DNA of 64,000 nt, taken from assembly GCA_000985875.1 (NCBI GenBank), contig CCRI01000022.1, positions 29,878 through 93,877 of the forward strand. The letters run 5' to 3'. The DNA is from Neorhizobium galegae bv. officinalis. GTDB lineage: Bacteria; Pseudomonadota; Alphaproteobacteria; Rhizobiales; Rhizobiaceae. The notes under the pieces were generated by a model. That model was not told the DNA's origin and ran no database searches. It saw only the letters and a program-made list of their open reading frames with translations. The translations under genes were made by a program, and so were the position numbers. Of the stretch, positions 44,025-51,750 are shown in pieces; positions within the stretch are counted from its first letter, which is position 1; every line of letters starts with the position of its first letter.

Positions 44025-45881
44025 ATGTATCTCAAAAATCTTAGTCTCAGGAATTTCCGTTCTTTTGGTCAGTCCGAAATTCCTCTTTGCAAGGATCTGA
44101 CGATCCTTGTTGGAGAAAACAACGGCGGAAAAAGCAACGCCATTGATGCGATACGGCTTTTAACGGCGCCACTTGGTGGGCGCCGGGAACTCTATTGCGA
44201 GACGACGGACATCCGATTTGGTAGCGACGAGAGAAAGTTCGAGCTGACCGCGACCTTCACCGAGCTGACTCCGGCACAACAAGGCCGGTTGATTTCAGCG
44301 GCGACCGACGCCGCGATCTCCGGCTGCATTTTCGGTCTCAAATATGATGAGACCACGGGCCGCTTCCCCGTGCGTCCGGTCTTGTGGGGCGGGCATCAGC
44401 AAGGCAATCCGGAGCCCGGATGTCACGACATGGTCCGGCATGTCTATTTGCCGCCGTTGCGCGACGCAAAGCGGGCCCTGGCATCAGGCAATCCGACTCG
44501 CATCTACGCACTTCTCAATCACTTCCTTGATGGCGAAAAGCCGGAGGCCTTGGCTGAGGCACTTCGGCGCGGTGTGGAATCGGAGATTCTTGGTAGAGTC
44601 GGGGGCGCTGTGGAAGTCGGGCTTAGCGCGTTGACTGCTGGCGTGCGGCGGCAAGCTGCGTCCCTGGGCTTCGCAAATGATGAGAAGCTCATCGATATCG
44701 CGCGCGACCTCCGCTTCAAGCTCTCCGATCACGGCATCGAGCCCGAGGATCTCCGTTATTCGGGACACGGCTACGCGAACCTTCTCTATATGGCGACGAT
44801 CGCGGTCGAGCTTGAAAAGGTCAACGACGCCGATTTGACGCTGTTCCTGGTCGAGGAGCCGGAAGCCCATCTCCACCCCCAGCTCCAGGCAGCTGTGCTC
44901 AGCTTCCTTGACGAGCAGGCCGAGAAATCGCGTAAGCCGCGCGCTGATATTCAAGGTCCGGCGGGCGAGCTGCAGGTGATCGTAGCAACCCATTCGCCGA
45001 ACCTTTCGGCGTGGGTGGAAAGCAAGAAGCTCGTCTTTTTCCGATCGTTTCTTCCCTCGCCAGATTTGGCCGAGGCGGCTGTTGCGGAGGAAGAGCCGCA
45101 TGTGCTCGCCGGCGTTCCAGCCGAGATCATGCCGGAAATCGAGCCGAATCCCGTGATGCCGGTGGCCAGGCCGAGGCGAGAAACACGCTGCATTCCGCTC
45201 AGTGCATTGGCGCTCAATCCGGTCGAGCGTCGCAAGGTCGATCGCTATCTCGACGTGACCAAATCGGCGCTCCTGTTCGGTGGTCGCGTGCTCCTTGTTG
45301 AGGGGATCGCTGAAGCGCTTTTGCTCCCGGTCATCGCGAAGAAGGTCGTCCTGAAGGGCGAACCGGAGAAGCTCCGCCTGTTTCGCTCGGCGGTGTTCGT
45401 CCCGATTGATGGCGTTGACTTTGAGCCTTACGCCAAGTTGCTCCTCTCACCCTACAATGAGGTGCGGATCGCGGATCGGCTCGTCGTCTTGACGGACGGC
45501 GACGGTGGCGAGGTTGCAGACGGGGCAATGACGCCAGGCGCCGGACGCAAGCGCGATCTGGAGGCGGCCGCCGCAGAACTTGGCGCAAGTGATCTGCTTG
45601 AGGTCGTGATCAACGACTATTCGCTCGAGGCAGAATTGGTGCAAGCAGGGAACGGGGCTCTGCTTAAGGGGGCCTATGTAAAGCTCCACCCGCGCTCTGC
45701 TGACAAGTGGGAGGCCGCCGTCGGGCAGGCCGGCGCTGCACAGGCGGTAGCAATTCAAAGATTGTTTGAGACGACGCGCAAAGGTGATTTTGCCCAGCTA
45801 GTCGCTGAGGAAATTAACAACGGCGCGGCGTTCACAGTACCGGGCTATTTGAAGACGGCGATAGAGGCGCTCGTGAAATGA
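44025..45881 (+). CDS. gajA: OLD-family ATPase-Toprim nuclease, GajA-like (618 aa)
   Basis: An ABC/SMC-type ATPase with Walker A GENNGGKSN (30-38), signature region RYSGHGYANLLYM and Walker B LFLVEEPEAHLHPQLQ, followed by a Toprim nuclease domain (VLLVEGIAEALLLPVIAKK near 422, VFVPIDGVDFEPY, RLVVLTDGDGGE). This is the OLD/GajA layout. In Gabija the protein is a nucleotide-sensing DNA-nicking endonuclease. GGAGG precedes the ATG at 44025. Overlap with the UvrD-like gene by ATGA supports the Gabija pairing. Confidence 0.82.
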   Translation: MYLKNLSLRNFRSFGQSEIPLCKDLTILVGENNGGKSNAIDAIRLLTAPLGGRRELYCETTDIRFGSDERKFELTATFTELTPAQQGRLISAATDAAISGCIFGLKYDETTGRFPVRPVLWGGHQQGNPEPGCHDMVRHVYLPPLRDAKRALASGNPTRIYALLNHFLDGEKPEALAEALRRGVESEILGRVGGAVEVGLSALTAGVRRQAASLGFANDEKLIDIARDLRFKLSDHGIEPEDLRYSGHGYANLLYMATIAVELEKVNDADLTLFLVEEPEAHLHPQLQAAVLSFLDEQAEKSRKPRADIQGPAGELQVIVATHSPNLSAWVESKKLVFFRSFLPSPDLAEAAVAEEEPHVLAGVPAEIMPEIEPNPVMPVARPRRETRCIPLSALALNPVERRKVDRYLDVTKSALLFGGRVLLVEGIAEALLLPVIAKKVVLKGEPEKLRLFRSAVFVPIDGVDFEPYAKLLLSPYNEVRIADRLVVLTDGDGGEVADGAMTPGAGRKRDLEAAAAELGASDLLEVVINDYSLEAELVQAGNGALLKGAYVKLHPRSADKWEAAVGQAGAAQAVAIQRLFETTRKGDFAQLVAEEINNGAAFTVPGYLKTAIEALVK

Positions 45882-47602
45882 TCGTGGCGCCGTTCAAGCC
45901 GACTGATGAGCAGAAGCGCGTGATCGAGCATCCGGGATCTGCCTTCATCGCGGCGTGTCCGGGTGCGGGCAAGACCCGTGTCATGGTGGAGCGGGCGCGC
46001 AAGCTTCTAAATGGTGGGGCCACGAGTGGCGCAATCGCTTTCCTCTCCTTCACGATCGCTGCGGTCTCGGAGCTGGATGATCGACTGCGCCGCGAAGGCG
46101 TGATCGATACGCCGGCTTTTCCCCACTTCATCGGCACGTTCGATGGGTTTCTCTGGCAGTTCCTCATCGCACCCTTCGCGATCGATGGCTGCGCCGCGAA
46201 GCCGAAACTCATTCCGGACAAGGATGACCGCATTATTCAGCCGTTTTCCGGGGCGCAGGCGTTGCCGCTGGAATGCTTTGATCGCACGACGGGGAAGGCA
46301 ATCCCGGCGCTTATTCAACGCCATGGCTTTCGCGGGCAGCTCAAGGCGCATGAAACTGCGGCCCGGAACGCACGAGCGCGCTTCTTGGAGCGCGGCGAAC
46401 TCGACTTCACCGACGCGCGATCCATGGCGCTCGCCCGGCTGCGCGATCCGGCGCGGGGCGCAGTCCTCGGCCGGGCGCTGGCGGCGCGCTTCCTCGAGCT
46501 CATCGTAGACGAGGCACAAGACTGCAATCCGGTCGACCTGGAGATCATCGACTGGTTGCGGACGGCCGGCGTGCCCGTGAAGGTGATCTGCGACCCCAAC
46601 CAGGCAATCTACGGCTTTCGCGGTGGCGTAACCCGCGAGCTTTCGCAATTCGCGGAGAAGTTCGGCAAAGCCGAGCGTCTTCCCATGAGCGGAAACTTCC
46701 GATCCAGCGGGCACATCACGAAGTGCTTGGTGGCGTTGCGCGCGCCCAATATGCGTGGTGCGATCGACGAAGCGCTGGGCGAGTGTCGCGACGAACCGAA
46801 GGCGGTTCAGATCCTGTCTTATTCAGGAAGGGGCGTTCCTTCGACGATCGGGGCGAAATTCCAAGAACTCGTGCGGGCTATGGGGTTCCCGGCACAGGAT
46901 TGCCCTGTCGTTTCGGCGACAAGGCGAACAGGCGCGAACGCGCTAGGACATCCCCAGGATACGGGCGTTCGCGATCTCAGTTACAGGCTTGCAGTTGCGG
47001 TGAGCGATTTTCACTTCTCGTTCGAGATTGGCGGTCGAAAGGAGGCGCTTGTCGCGATCCACCGCATCATGCTCGAATTGGGTGGCGGCATGGGCGGAAA
47101 GACCTATCACCAGCATCTCACGGATACAGACGTCAGCCCGGAGTCGTGGCGCCCTGCAGCACTCGCGTTGGCGCAGGCCCTGAAGTTCAGTCCGGAGCGG
47201 TTTGCAACGGCCGAGGCGTGGCACGATGAAGCCCGTCGTCTGCTCGCGCCGTTGCTGCCGGCCGGCGGCCCGTCAATCAATCAGCGGCTTCGCCGCAATG
47301 GCGATCTGGACAAGGCATTGTCGGTCGCGCCCCCATCCGGCCACGCCGCGCGGACAATTCATAGTGTGAAGGGCATGGAATTTCCAGCGATATGCGTGGT
47401 GATGTCGCCGAGCACTGCGAAGGGCATCGTTGATTTTCTGACGGGAGACGCAGCGGTCGACAATGAGGAAGCGCGCAAGATCTATGTGGGGGCGTCGCGG
47501 GCGCAGCGTCTGTTGGCGATCGCGCTGCCGCGAACGCAGGCTCCGCGGCTGCGAGATTTGATGGCGGGAATGGGAGGCTCGGTCGACTTTACTGCGCTCT
47601 AG
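45878..47602 (+). CDS. gajB: UvrD-like superfamily 1 helicase, GajB-like (574 aa)
   Basis: Helicase motifs in order: CPGAGKT (Walker A, about 28), FLSFTIAAVSELDDRL (Ia), IVDEAQDCNPVDLEII (II), CDPNQAIYGFRGG (III), GNFRSSGHI (IV), TIHSVKGMEFPAICVV (V) and YVGASRAQRLLAIALP (VI). Length fits the short UvrD-type GajB, slightly long. It acts with GajA; both are required for Gabija defence in described systems. Start overlaps gajA (ATGA). Confidence 0.82.
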   Translation: MIVAPFKPTDEQKRVIEHPGSAFIAACPGAGKTRVMVERARKLLNGGATSGAIAFLSFTIAAVSELDDRLRREGVIDTPAFPHFIGTFDGFLWQFLIAPFAIDGCAAKPKLIPDKDDRIIQPFSGAQALPLECFDRTTGKAIPALIQRHGFRGQLKAHETAARNARARFLERGELDFTDARSMALARLRDPARGAVLGRALAARFLELIVDEAQDCNPVDLEIIDWLRTAGVPVKVICDPNQAIYGFRGGVTRELSQFAEKFGKAERLPMSGNFRSSGHITKCLVALRAPNMRGAIDEALGECRDEPKAVQILSYSGRGVPSTIGAKFQELVRAMGFPAQDCPVVSATRRTGANALGHPQDTGVRDLSYRLAVAVSDFHFSFEIGGRKEALVAIHRIMLELGGGMGGKTYHQHLTDTDVSPESWRPAALALAQALKFSPERFATAEAWHDEARRLLAPLLPAGGPSINQRLRRNGDLDKALSVAPPSGHAARTIHSVKGMEFPAICVVMSPSTAKGIVDFLTGDAAVDNEEARKIYVGASRAQRLLAIALPRTQAPRLRDLMAGMGGSVDFTAL

Positions 47603-47785
47603 TCTGTCTCTCGCTCGGTAACTGACATGGGGCGCGGAATGCGTTCGCAAAAGTCCGTTGAACATCTGCCGAGAAGTTAGCGGAGCCGTATATGACGACC
47701 GCGGACTTTGGCTTCGGCGTTAAGTCGCGAGGAAGCGTTCTGCCGTGCGGCTTAAGCGGATCTGATTCACGGTCTTCACTATCAT
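47603..47785. other. Intergenic between Gabija pair and the QueC-like operon
   Basis: About 180 bp without coding potential that separates two defence modules. The first 60 bp show no clear hairpin with a T run. Confidence 0.4.
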
Positions 47786-47838
47786 TTGTCAGATTTTTTT
47801 CTTAATTTATTGACATTGTCAGATTTCGAAACAATGAT
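47786..47838 (+). promoter_or_regulatory. Promoter/operator with 11-bp direct repeats before QueC-like operon
   Basis: TTGTCAGATTT occurs at 47786-47796 and again at 47816-47826, a 30-bp period. The second copy overlaps TGACATTGTCA (47811-47821), a perfect 5-bp inverted repeat. TTGACA at 47810-47815 is a good -35 element with CAATGA 17 nt downstream as a weak -10. Likely operator for the operon-encoded XRE-ImmA protein. Confidence 0.5.
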
Positions 47839-47857
47839 GCAGACATTGGAGGCGACG

Positions 47858-48430
47858 ATGACCGACGGACCTTTCCGGAATTCTGCATTGAGCAACAAAT
47901 GGAAGCAGTATGGACGGGACCTCGTCAATGACGCTGCCTCGCCAGACGATCGCACCAAGCAGGCTTGTCACAGCGTGCTCGGTGCCATCGATATGAAGGA
48001 ATTCGATCGGCTCTATCGTGAACTGGATTCCCGTGCATCGCGTGACCAGATGGATCTGGATTCCGTAGCAGCGACGGAAGCTATCTTCGACAACAATGAG
48101 CGCTCGCCTTTCGGCGACGCGCTCGAGCGCAATCTACTTTGCAATCTTCGCGAAGGGATGTCGGAAAGAGAATCGCTCGACGCTGCTCTCGGAAGCGCTG
48201 TCAGCGAGCTTCTCGAAAACGCCAAAAATCGTATCCACGAAGAATGTCTTCGAGCCAGAGACGTTAGAGATATGAGCCAATCGGATTTTGCAAAAGGCGT
48301 TCAGCGAAACCGAGAAACCTTCGCGAATATCGATATCGGCAGCATTTGTGCTGCTCTCGAGAACGGCAACAGGAACGCGTTCCGCCGGACCGCGCGAACG
48401 GATGTGAACGATGGACCAGATGACGACTGA
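47858..48430 (+). CDS. Small helical protein, first gene of the QueC-like operon (190 aa)
   Basis: Unrecognised. The sequence is almost all helix-forming, with acidic stretches and a C-terminal DVNDGPDDD tail. The segment FGDALERNLLCNLREGMSER and ALGSAVSELLENAKNRI could form a helical bundle. Start at 47858 is preferred because TGGAGG lies 6 nt upstream and a promoter at 47810 would put transcription just before it; an ATG at 47834 lacks a ribosome-binding site. The stop overlaps the QueC-like start by 20 bp, so the two are coupled. It may be a partner or substrate of the QueC-like enzyme. Confidence 0.6.
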   Translation: MTDGPFRNSALSNKWKQYGRDLVNDAASPDDRTKQACHSVLGAIDMKEFDRLYRELDSRASRDQMDLDSVAATEAIFDNNERSPFGDALERNLLCNLREGMSERESLDAALGSAVSELLENAKNRIHEECLRARDVRDMSQSDFAKGVQRNRETFANIDIGSICAALENGNRNAFRRTARTDVNDGPDDD

Positions 48431-49805
48431 AGCGCCCACTGAGGTCCATCACGAAAAACACCTTTTCGCTGTTGAAAGAGGCCGGGGCGCTCAACGTCCG
48501 GAATTGGATAAAGCTACCGTTGCCGAGATCGGCAAGCATATACAGTTCGTCCCGGATATTCTTGATACCTTTGACGTGAAGGGGTTTGCGGCGAAACACT
48601 ATGACCTGATGGTTTTGGCGGCCGCGATCGAGTTCGCCGACCGCCGGTGGAGGCGACCGGCATCATGGCTGCGCAATCTTCATGTTACGATCCCCGTCAT
48701 CGACCACGCATGCTGGTCGCGGCCTGAGGTGCAGTCGTCACTGCGAAGCGCCATGAATTTTCTGACCGGCGACAGCTGGCGTTTTACTTTTGTCAAAGCC
48801 GCCGAGGCGTCTCCAATAGGTTGGCGGCAGGTTCCGCTTATGTTTGAGCAACCGAAGACCTTCGCGATCGCATATAGCAACGGATTGGATTCGCGTGCAG
48901 TGTCCGCGCTAAGCGGCCCGCCCTCCGAGGCGTTGTGTATCCGCGTAGCCAGCACCAGGCAACGCCGGATGGAGGGCGACAGCCACTTCACTCAAATTCC
49001 TTTCCGGGTGAAGGGCTTCAAGGGCAAAGAAAGTAGCTTCCGATCTCGCGGTTTCCAGTTCGCGGCAATGGCGACGATTGCCTCGCATCTTTCCAACATA
49101 AGCAGAATTATCGTCCCAGAGAGCGGGCAAGGCGCACTCGGGCCGGTACTCGTACCCCTCTATGGTATCTACACTGATTACCGAAATTTCCCGGCGTTCT
49201 TCAGAAAGATGGAACGGTTCACGCGCGTATTGCTCGACTGCAGCATAAAGTTTGAACAGCCACGCCTATGGTCAACCAAAGGCGAGACGATGAAGGCGTT
49301 CCTAGGGCTGCCAGGTAAGAAACAACAGCACTTAACCAATACCCGTTCGTGCTGGCAGACGCGTAGGATCGTCAATGCCGAGCACCGGCGGCAATGCGGT
49401 CTCTGTGCTGCCTGCCTCTTGCGCCGAATGAGCCTTCACGCAGCGGAAATCGTAGAGCCGGGCGACGCCTATGTTGTCTCGGATCTATCAGCTGCAGAAG
49501 TTGATTCAGCGCTCGCAAGCATCACTGACGACGCTGATCGTGACATCATGGTTGAATATGGAAGCGTGGGGGCTCGCCATCTCGACCATCTCGCTACGAT
49601 GTCCGAATTGCCGGATGCAAAGTTAAGGCCATTCGCTTCGCAGATTGCCGCCGCGACTGGCGAGGCCTATGAGCAAACTCTTCGAAACCTGAGAATAATG
49701 TTAATGACGCATACCCGAGAATGGCGGACCTTCTTGTCCGCGCAAGGTGAAAAAAGCTTCTTGAAAAACTGGATGGACGGAGGCCGCTATGACTGCTCTG
49801 AATGA
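48411..49805 (+). CDS. QueC-like PP-loop protein (464 aa)
   Basis: Residues about 150-165 read FAIAYSNGLDSRAV, a PP-loop (SxGxDS) for ATP pyrophosphatase chemistry. A Cys-rich cluster near residues 312-335 (C-x15-C-x2-C-x2-C, ending CGLCAACLLRR) resembles the QueC zinc site. IVPESGQGALGP aligns with the NxxE region. About 150 extra N-terminal residues and 110 C-terminal residues are not in QueC (about 230 aa). QueC makes preQ0 (7-cyano-7-deazaguanine); divergent QueC proteins occur in Qat and type IV CBASS immunity. No other queuosine gene is near, so a defence role is more likely. Confidence 0.72.
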   Translation: MDQMTTEAPTEVHHEKHLFAVERGRGAQRPELDKATVAEIGKHIQFVPDILDTFDVKGFAAKHYDLMVLAAAIEFADRRWRRPASWLRNLHVTIPVIDHACWSRPEVQSSLRSAMNFLTGDSWRFTFVKAAEASPIGWRQVPLMFEQPKTFAIAYSNGLDSRAVSALSGPPSEALCIRVASTRQRRMEGDSHFTQIPFRVKGFKGKESSFRSRGFQFAAMATIASHLSNISRIIVPESGQGALGPVLVPLYGIYTDYRNFPAFFRKMERFTRVLLDCSIKFEQPRLWSTKGETMKAFLGLPGKKQQHLTNTRSCWQTRRIVNAEHRRQCGLCAACLLRRMSLHAAEIVEPGDAYVVSDLSAAEVDSALASITDDADRDIMVEYGSVGARHLDHLATMSELPDAKLRPFASQIAAATGEAYEQTLRNLRIMLMTHTREWRTFLSAQGEKSFLKNWMDGGRYDCSE

Positions 49806-50979
49806 GCTGAGCGCGCAGGAAATTGGCCGCCGTCTTCGGATTGCACGCGAGAACGCCGATATTCGCCAAGATGACGCTGCGCAGTTCATCGACGTCTCGC
49901 GACCGACGCTGGTCTCCATCGAGAAGGGTGTAAGACGTGTTCGCATCCAGGAAATCCAGACTTTGGCTCGCCACTATGGCGTGTCGGTAAATGCACTGTT
50001 GCGACGCGAGGCCGTCCATACCGATCTGATGCCGCGGTTTCGCAAGCTCCGAGAGACGGAAGACGACCATACGTTGGAGGCAGTACGGCTGCTCAATGAC
50101 TTGATCAAAGCGGACGTGGAGCTCGAAAACATTCTCGGCATACAGCGCCGCCGTAACTATCCTCCTGAGCGTGGGATAAACGAGGGTGACGCAGTCGCGT
50201 TGGGTGAATCCCATGCAAAGGAGCTTCGTGATTGGCTCGGGTTGGGATCAGGTCCTGTCGCCGATATCTTTTCCATCGTGGAGCGGGGACTAGGAATTCG
50301 CCTTTACCAGCGACGACTTTCTTCAAAATCGAGGGTCGCGGGCTTGTTCACTTACGATGACAACGTGGGCGCTTGCATTCTGCTGAACGCGAACCATCCG
50401 CTGCCACGCCGGGTCCAGACTGCGGCACACGAGACCGGGCACTTCTATGGAACGCGGCAAATACCTGAGGTCCTTGAAGAGGATGAGAAATTTCTTTCGC
50501 GGGACGAGCGCTACGCAAATGCCTTCGGCCGCGCATTCGTCACGCCGGCTGAAAGCTTTGGCGAGAGCTTTCGAGAACTGAAAGAGATTACTGGAAAGAC
50601 GACGCGGCGCCTCGTCATTCTCCTTGCTGACCAATATGGGATTTCCCGCCAGGCCTGTGTTCTGCGTTTGGAAGAACTGGGGCTTGTGAAGAAGGGAACG
50701 TGGTCATGGTTTGAAGATAACGGAGGCATCACGGACGAGCAGGCGCGAGAGGTGCTTGGGAGCGCCGCAGACCGGCGCGACGCTGGGAAGGCAGATGCAG
50801 ATCGGTTGGTTTCGCAACGAATGAGTTTGATGGCACATGCGGCTTGGAAGCGCGAGCTGATGTCAGAGGGGCAGCTCGCCGAACTCCTGAAAATCAGCAG
50901 GCTGCAGCTGCGCGAGATCGTCGACGAAATCGAGCTTGAGGAAAAAGAGACGGATGACCTACTCAAATTCCCTGAGTGA
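49789..50979 (+). CDS. XRE-HTH / ImmA-IrrE metalloprotease (396 aa)
   Basis: N-terminal XRE domain (RLRIARENADIRQDDAAQFI, RPTLVSIEKGVRRV, about 12-70), followed from about residue 150 by an ImmA/IrrE zinc peptidase domain with HETGH (214-218). ImmA-type peptidases cleave cognate repressors to trigger SOS-like or toxin-antitoxin release. GGAGG lies 5 nt before the ATG, within the tail of the QueC-like gene. It probably senses and regulates the operon through the repeats upstream of 47858. The C-terminal helical region (SEGQLAELLKISRLQLREIV) looks like a second DNA-binding helix pair. Confidence 0.8.
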   Translation: MTALNELSAQEIGRRLRIARENADIRQDDAAQFIDVSRPTLVSIEKGVRRVRIQEIQTLARHYGVSVNALLRREAVHTDLMPRFRKLRETEDDHTLEAVRLLNDLIKADVELENILGIQRRRNYPPERGINEGDAVALGESHAKELRDWLGLGSGPVADIFSIVERGLGIRLYQRRLSSKSRVAGLFTYDDNVGACILLNANHPLPRRVQTAAHETGHFYGTRQIPEVLEEDEKFLSRDERYANAFGRAFVTPAESFGESFRELKEITGKTTRRLVILLADQYGISRQACVLRLEELGLVKKGTWSWFEDNGGITDEQAREVLGSAADRRDAGKADADRLVSQRMSLMAHAAWKRELMSEGQLAELLKISRLQLREIVDEIELEEKETDDLLKFPE

Positions 50980-51601
50980 CGATACCGTCCCTTTGGTTCT
51001 CGATACCAGCGTGCTGATCAACCTGCATGCCACCAGGTGCGGGGTCGATATCCTCACCTCGATTCCCAATCCGATAATCGTCGCGAACATCGTAGCTGGC
51101 GAGCTTGAAAACGAGACGAGCCGTCGCAACGGCGAGGAGGCATTCCTGGGGGCGCTTTCTGCAGCTGGACATGTCTCATTGCTTGATCTGACGGATCAGG
51201 AATTTGAGATGTTCTTCCAGCTCACTTCAGTATCGCCCACACTCGATGACGGAGAGGCGGCGACGATCGCACTTGCCAGCACGAGGGGCCTCTATCCGGT
51301 AATAGACGAGAAACGCGGCCGGAACCGCGCCAATGCAATCATGGGCGTCGAACCCGCATGGTCGCTCGATCTCGTTCTTCATCCGATAATTGTCGAGAGC
51401 CTTGGGGAGGAGGGTCATAGGGAGGCCGTTTTCCGGGCACTGCGAGATGGTCGAATGCGCATTCCTCCAGAAACCACGTCCCATGTGGTCGGTATCATAG
51501 GAATCGAAAATGCTGAGTACTGCACCTGTCTCCCGGGATACAAGCAGCTCTTCTCGCGTCGCGAGCCGCAGAAATTGCAAGTGAACAAGTTGCTTATTTA
51601 G
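50954..51601 (+). CDS. PIN-like ribonuclease (DUF3368-type) (215 aa)
   Basis: LVLDTSVLINLHATRCG holds the first PIN aspartate; IPNPIIVANIVAGELENETS and LDDGEAATIALASTRGLYPV carry the conserved Glu/Asp of the second block, followed by VIDEKRGRNRAN. These are the acidic residues of PIN-type RNases. Start at 50954 (MTYSNSL) overlaps the ImmA-type stop by 26 bp. XRE-ImmA plus PIN-like pairs are known toxin-antitoxin-like units; here the pair is appended to a QueC-like module. The PIN protein is the likely effector. Confidence 0.72.
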   Translation: MTYSNSLSDDTVPLVLDTSVLINLHATRCGVDILTSIPNPIIVANIVAGELENETSRRNGEEAFLGALSAAGHVSLLDLTDQEFEMFFQLTSVSPTLDDGEAATIALASTRGLYPVIDEKRGRNRANAIMGVEPAWSLDLVLHPIIVESLGEEGHREAVFRALRDGRMRIPPETTSHVVGIIGIENAEYCTCLPGYKQLFSRREPQKLQVNKLLI

Positions 51602-51750
51602 CAGCTTTCCTCGCTCACAGAGCAATGGGCAAGCAGACAGGTGACGCCGTCCAAGGAGCAACTCGAGCGCCGAAGATCGACGGAAGGCAATGACGCACCT
51701 AAAGGCACGCCCGGGTGCGCCGTAGAGCGGAAGGAACGGCCCACAATCTA
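51602..51750. other. Convergent intergenic
   Basis: 150 bp between the PIN-like gene and the convergent nuclease-like gene. No clear terminator hairpin was seen. Confidence 0.3.

Noticed and set aside
48411..49805. Genuine QueC of queuosine biosynthesis
   Set aside because: Length is double, the N- and C-terminal extensions are foreign, and no queD, queE or queF lies nearby.
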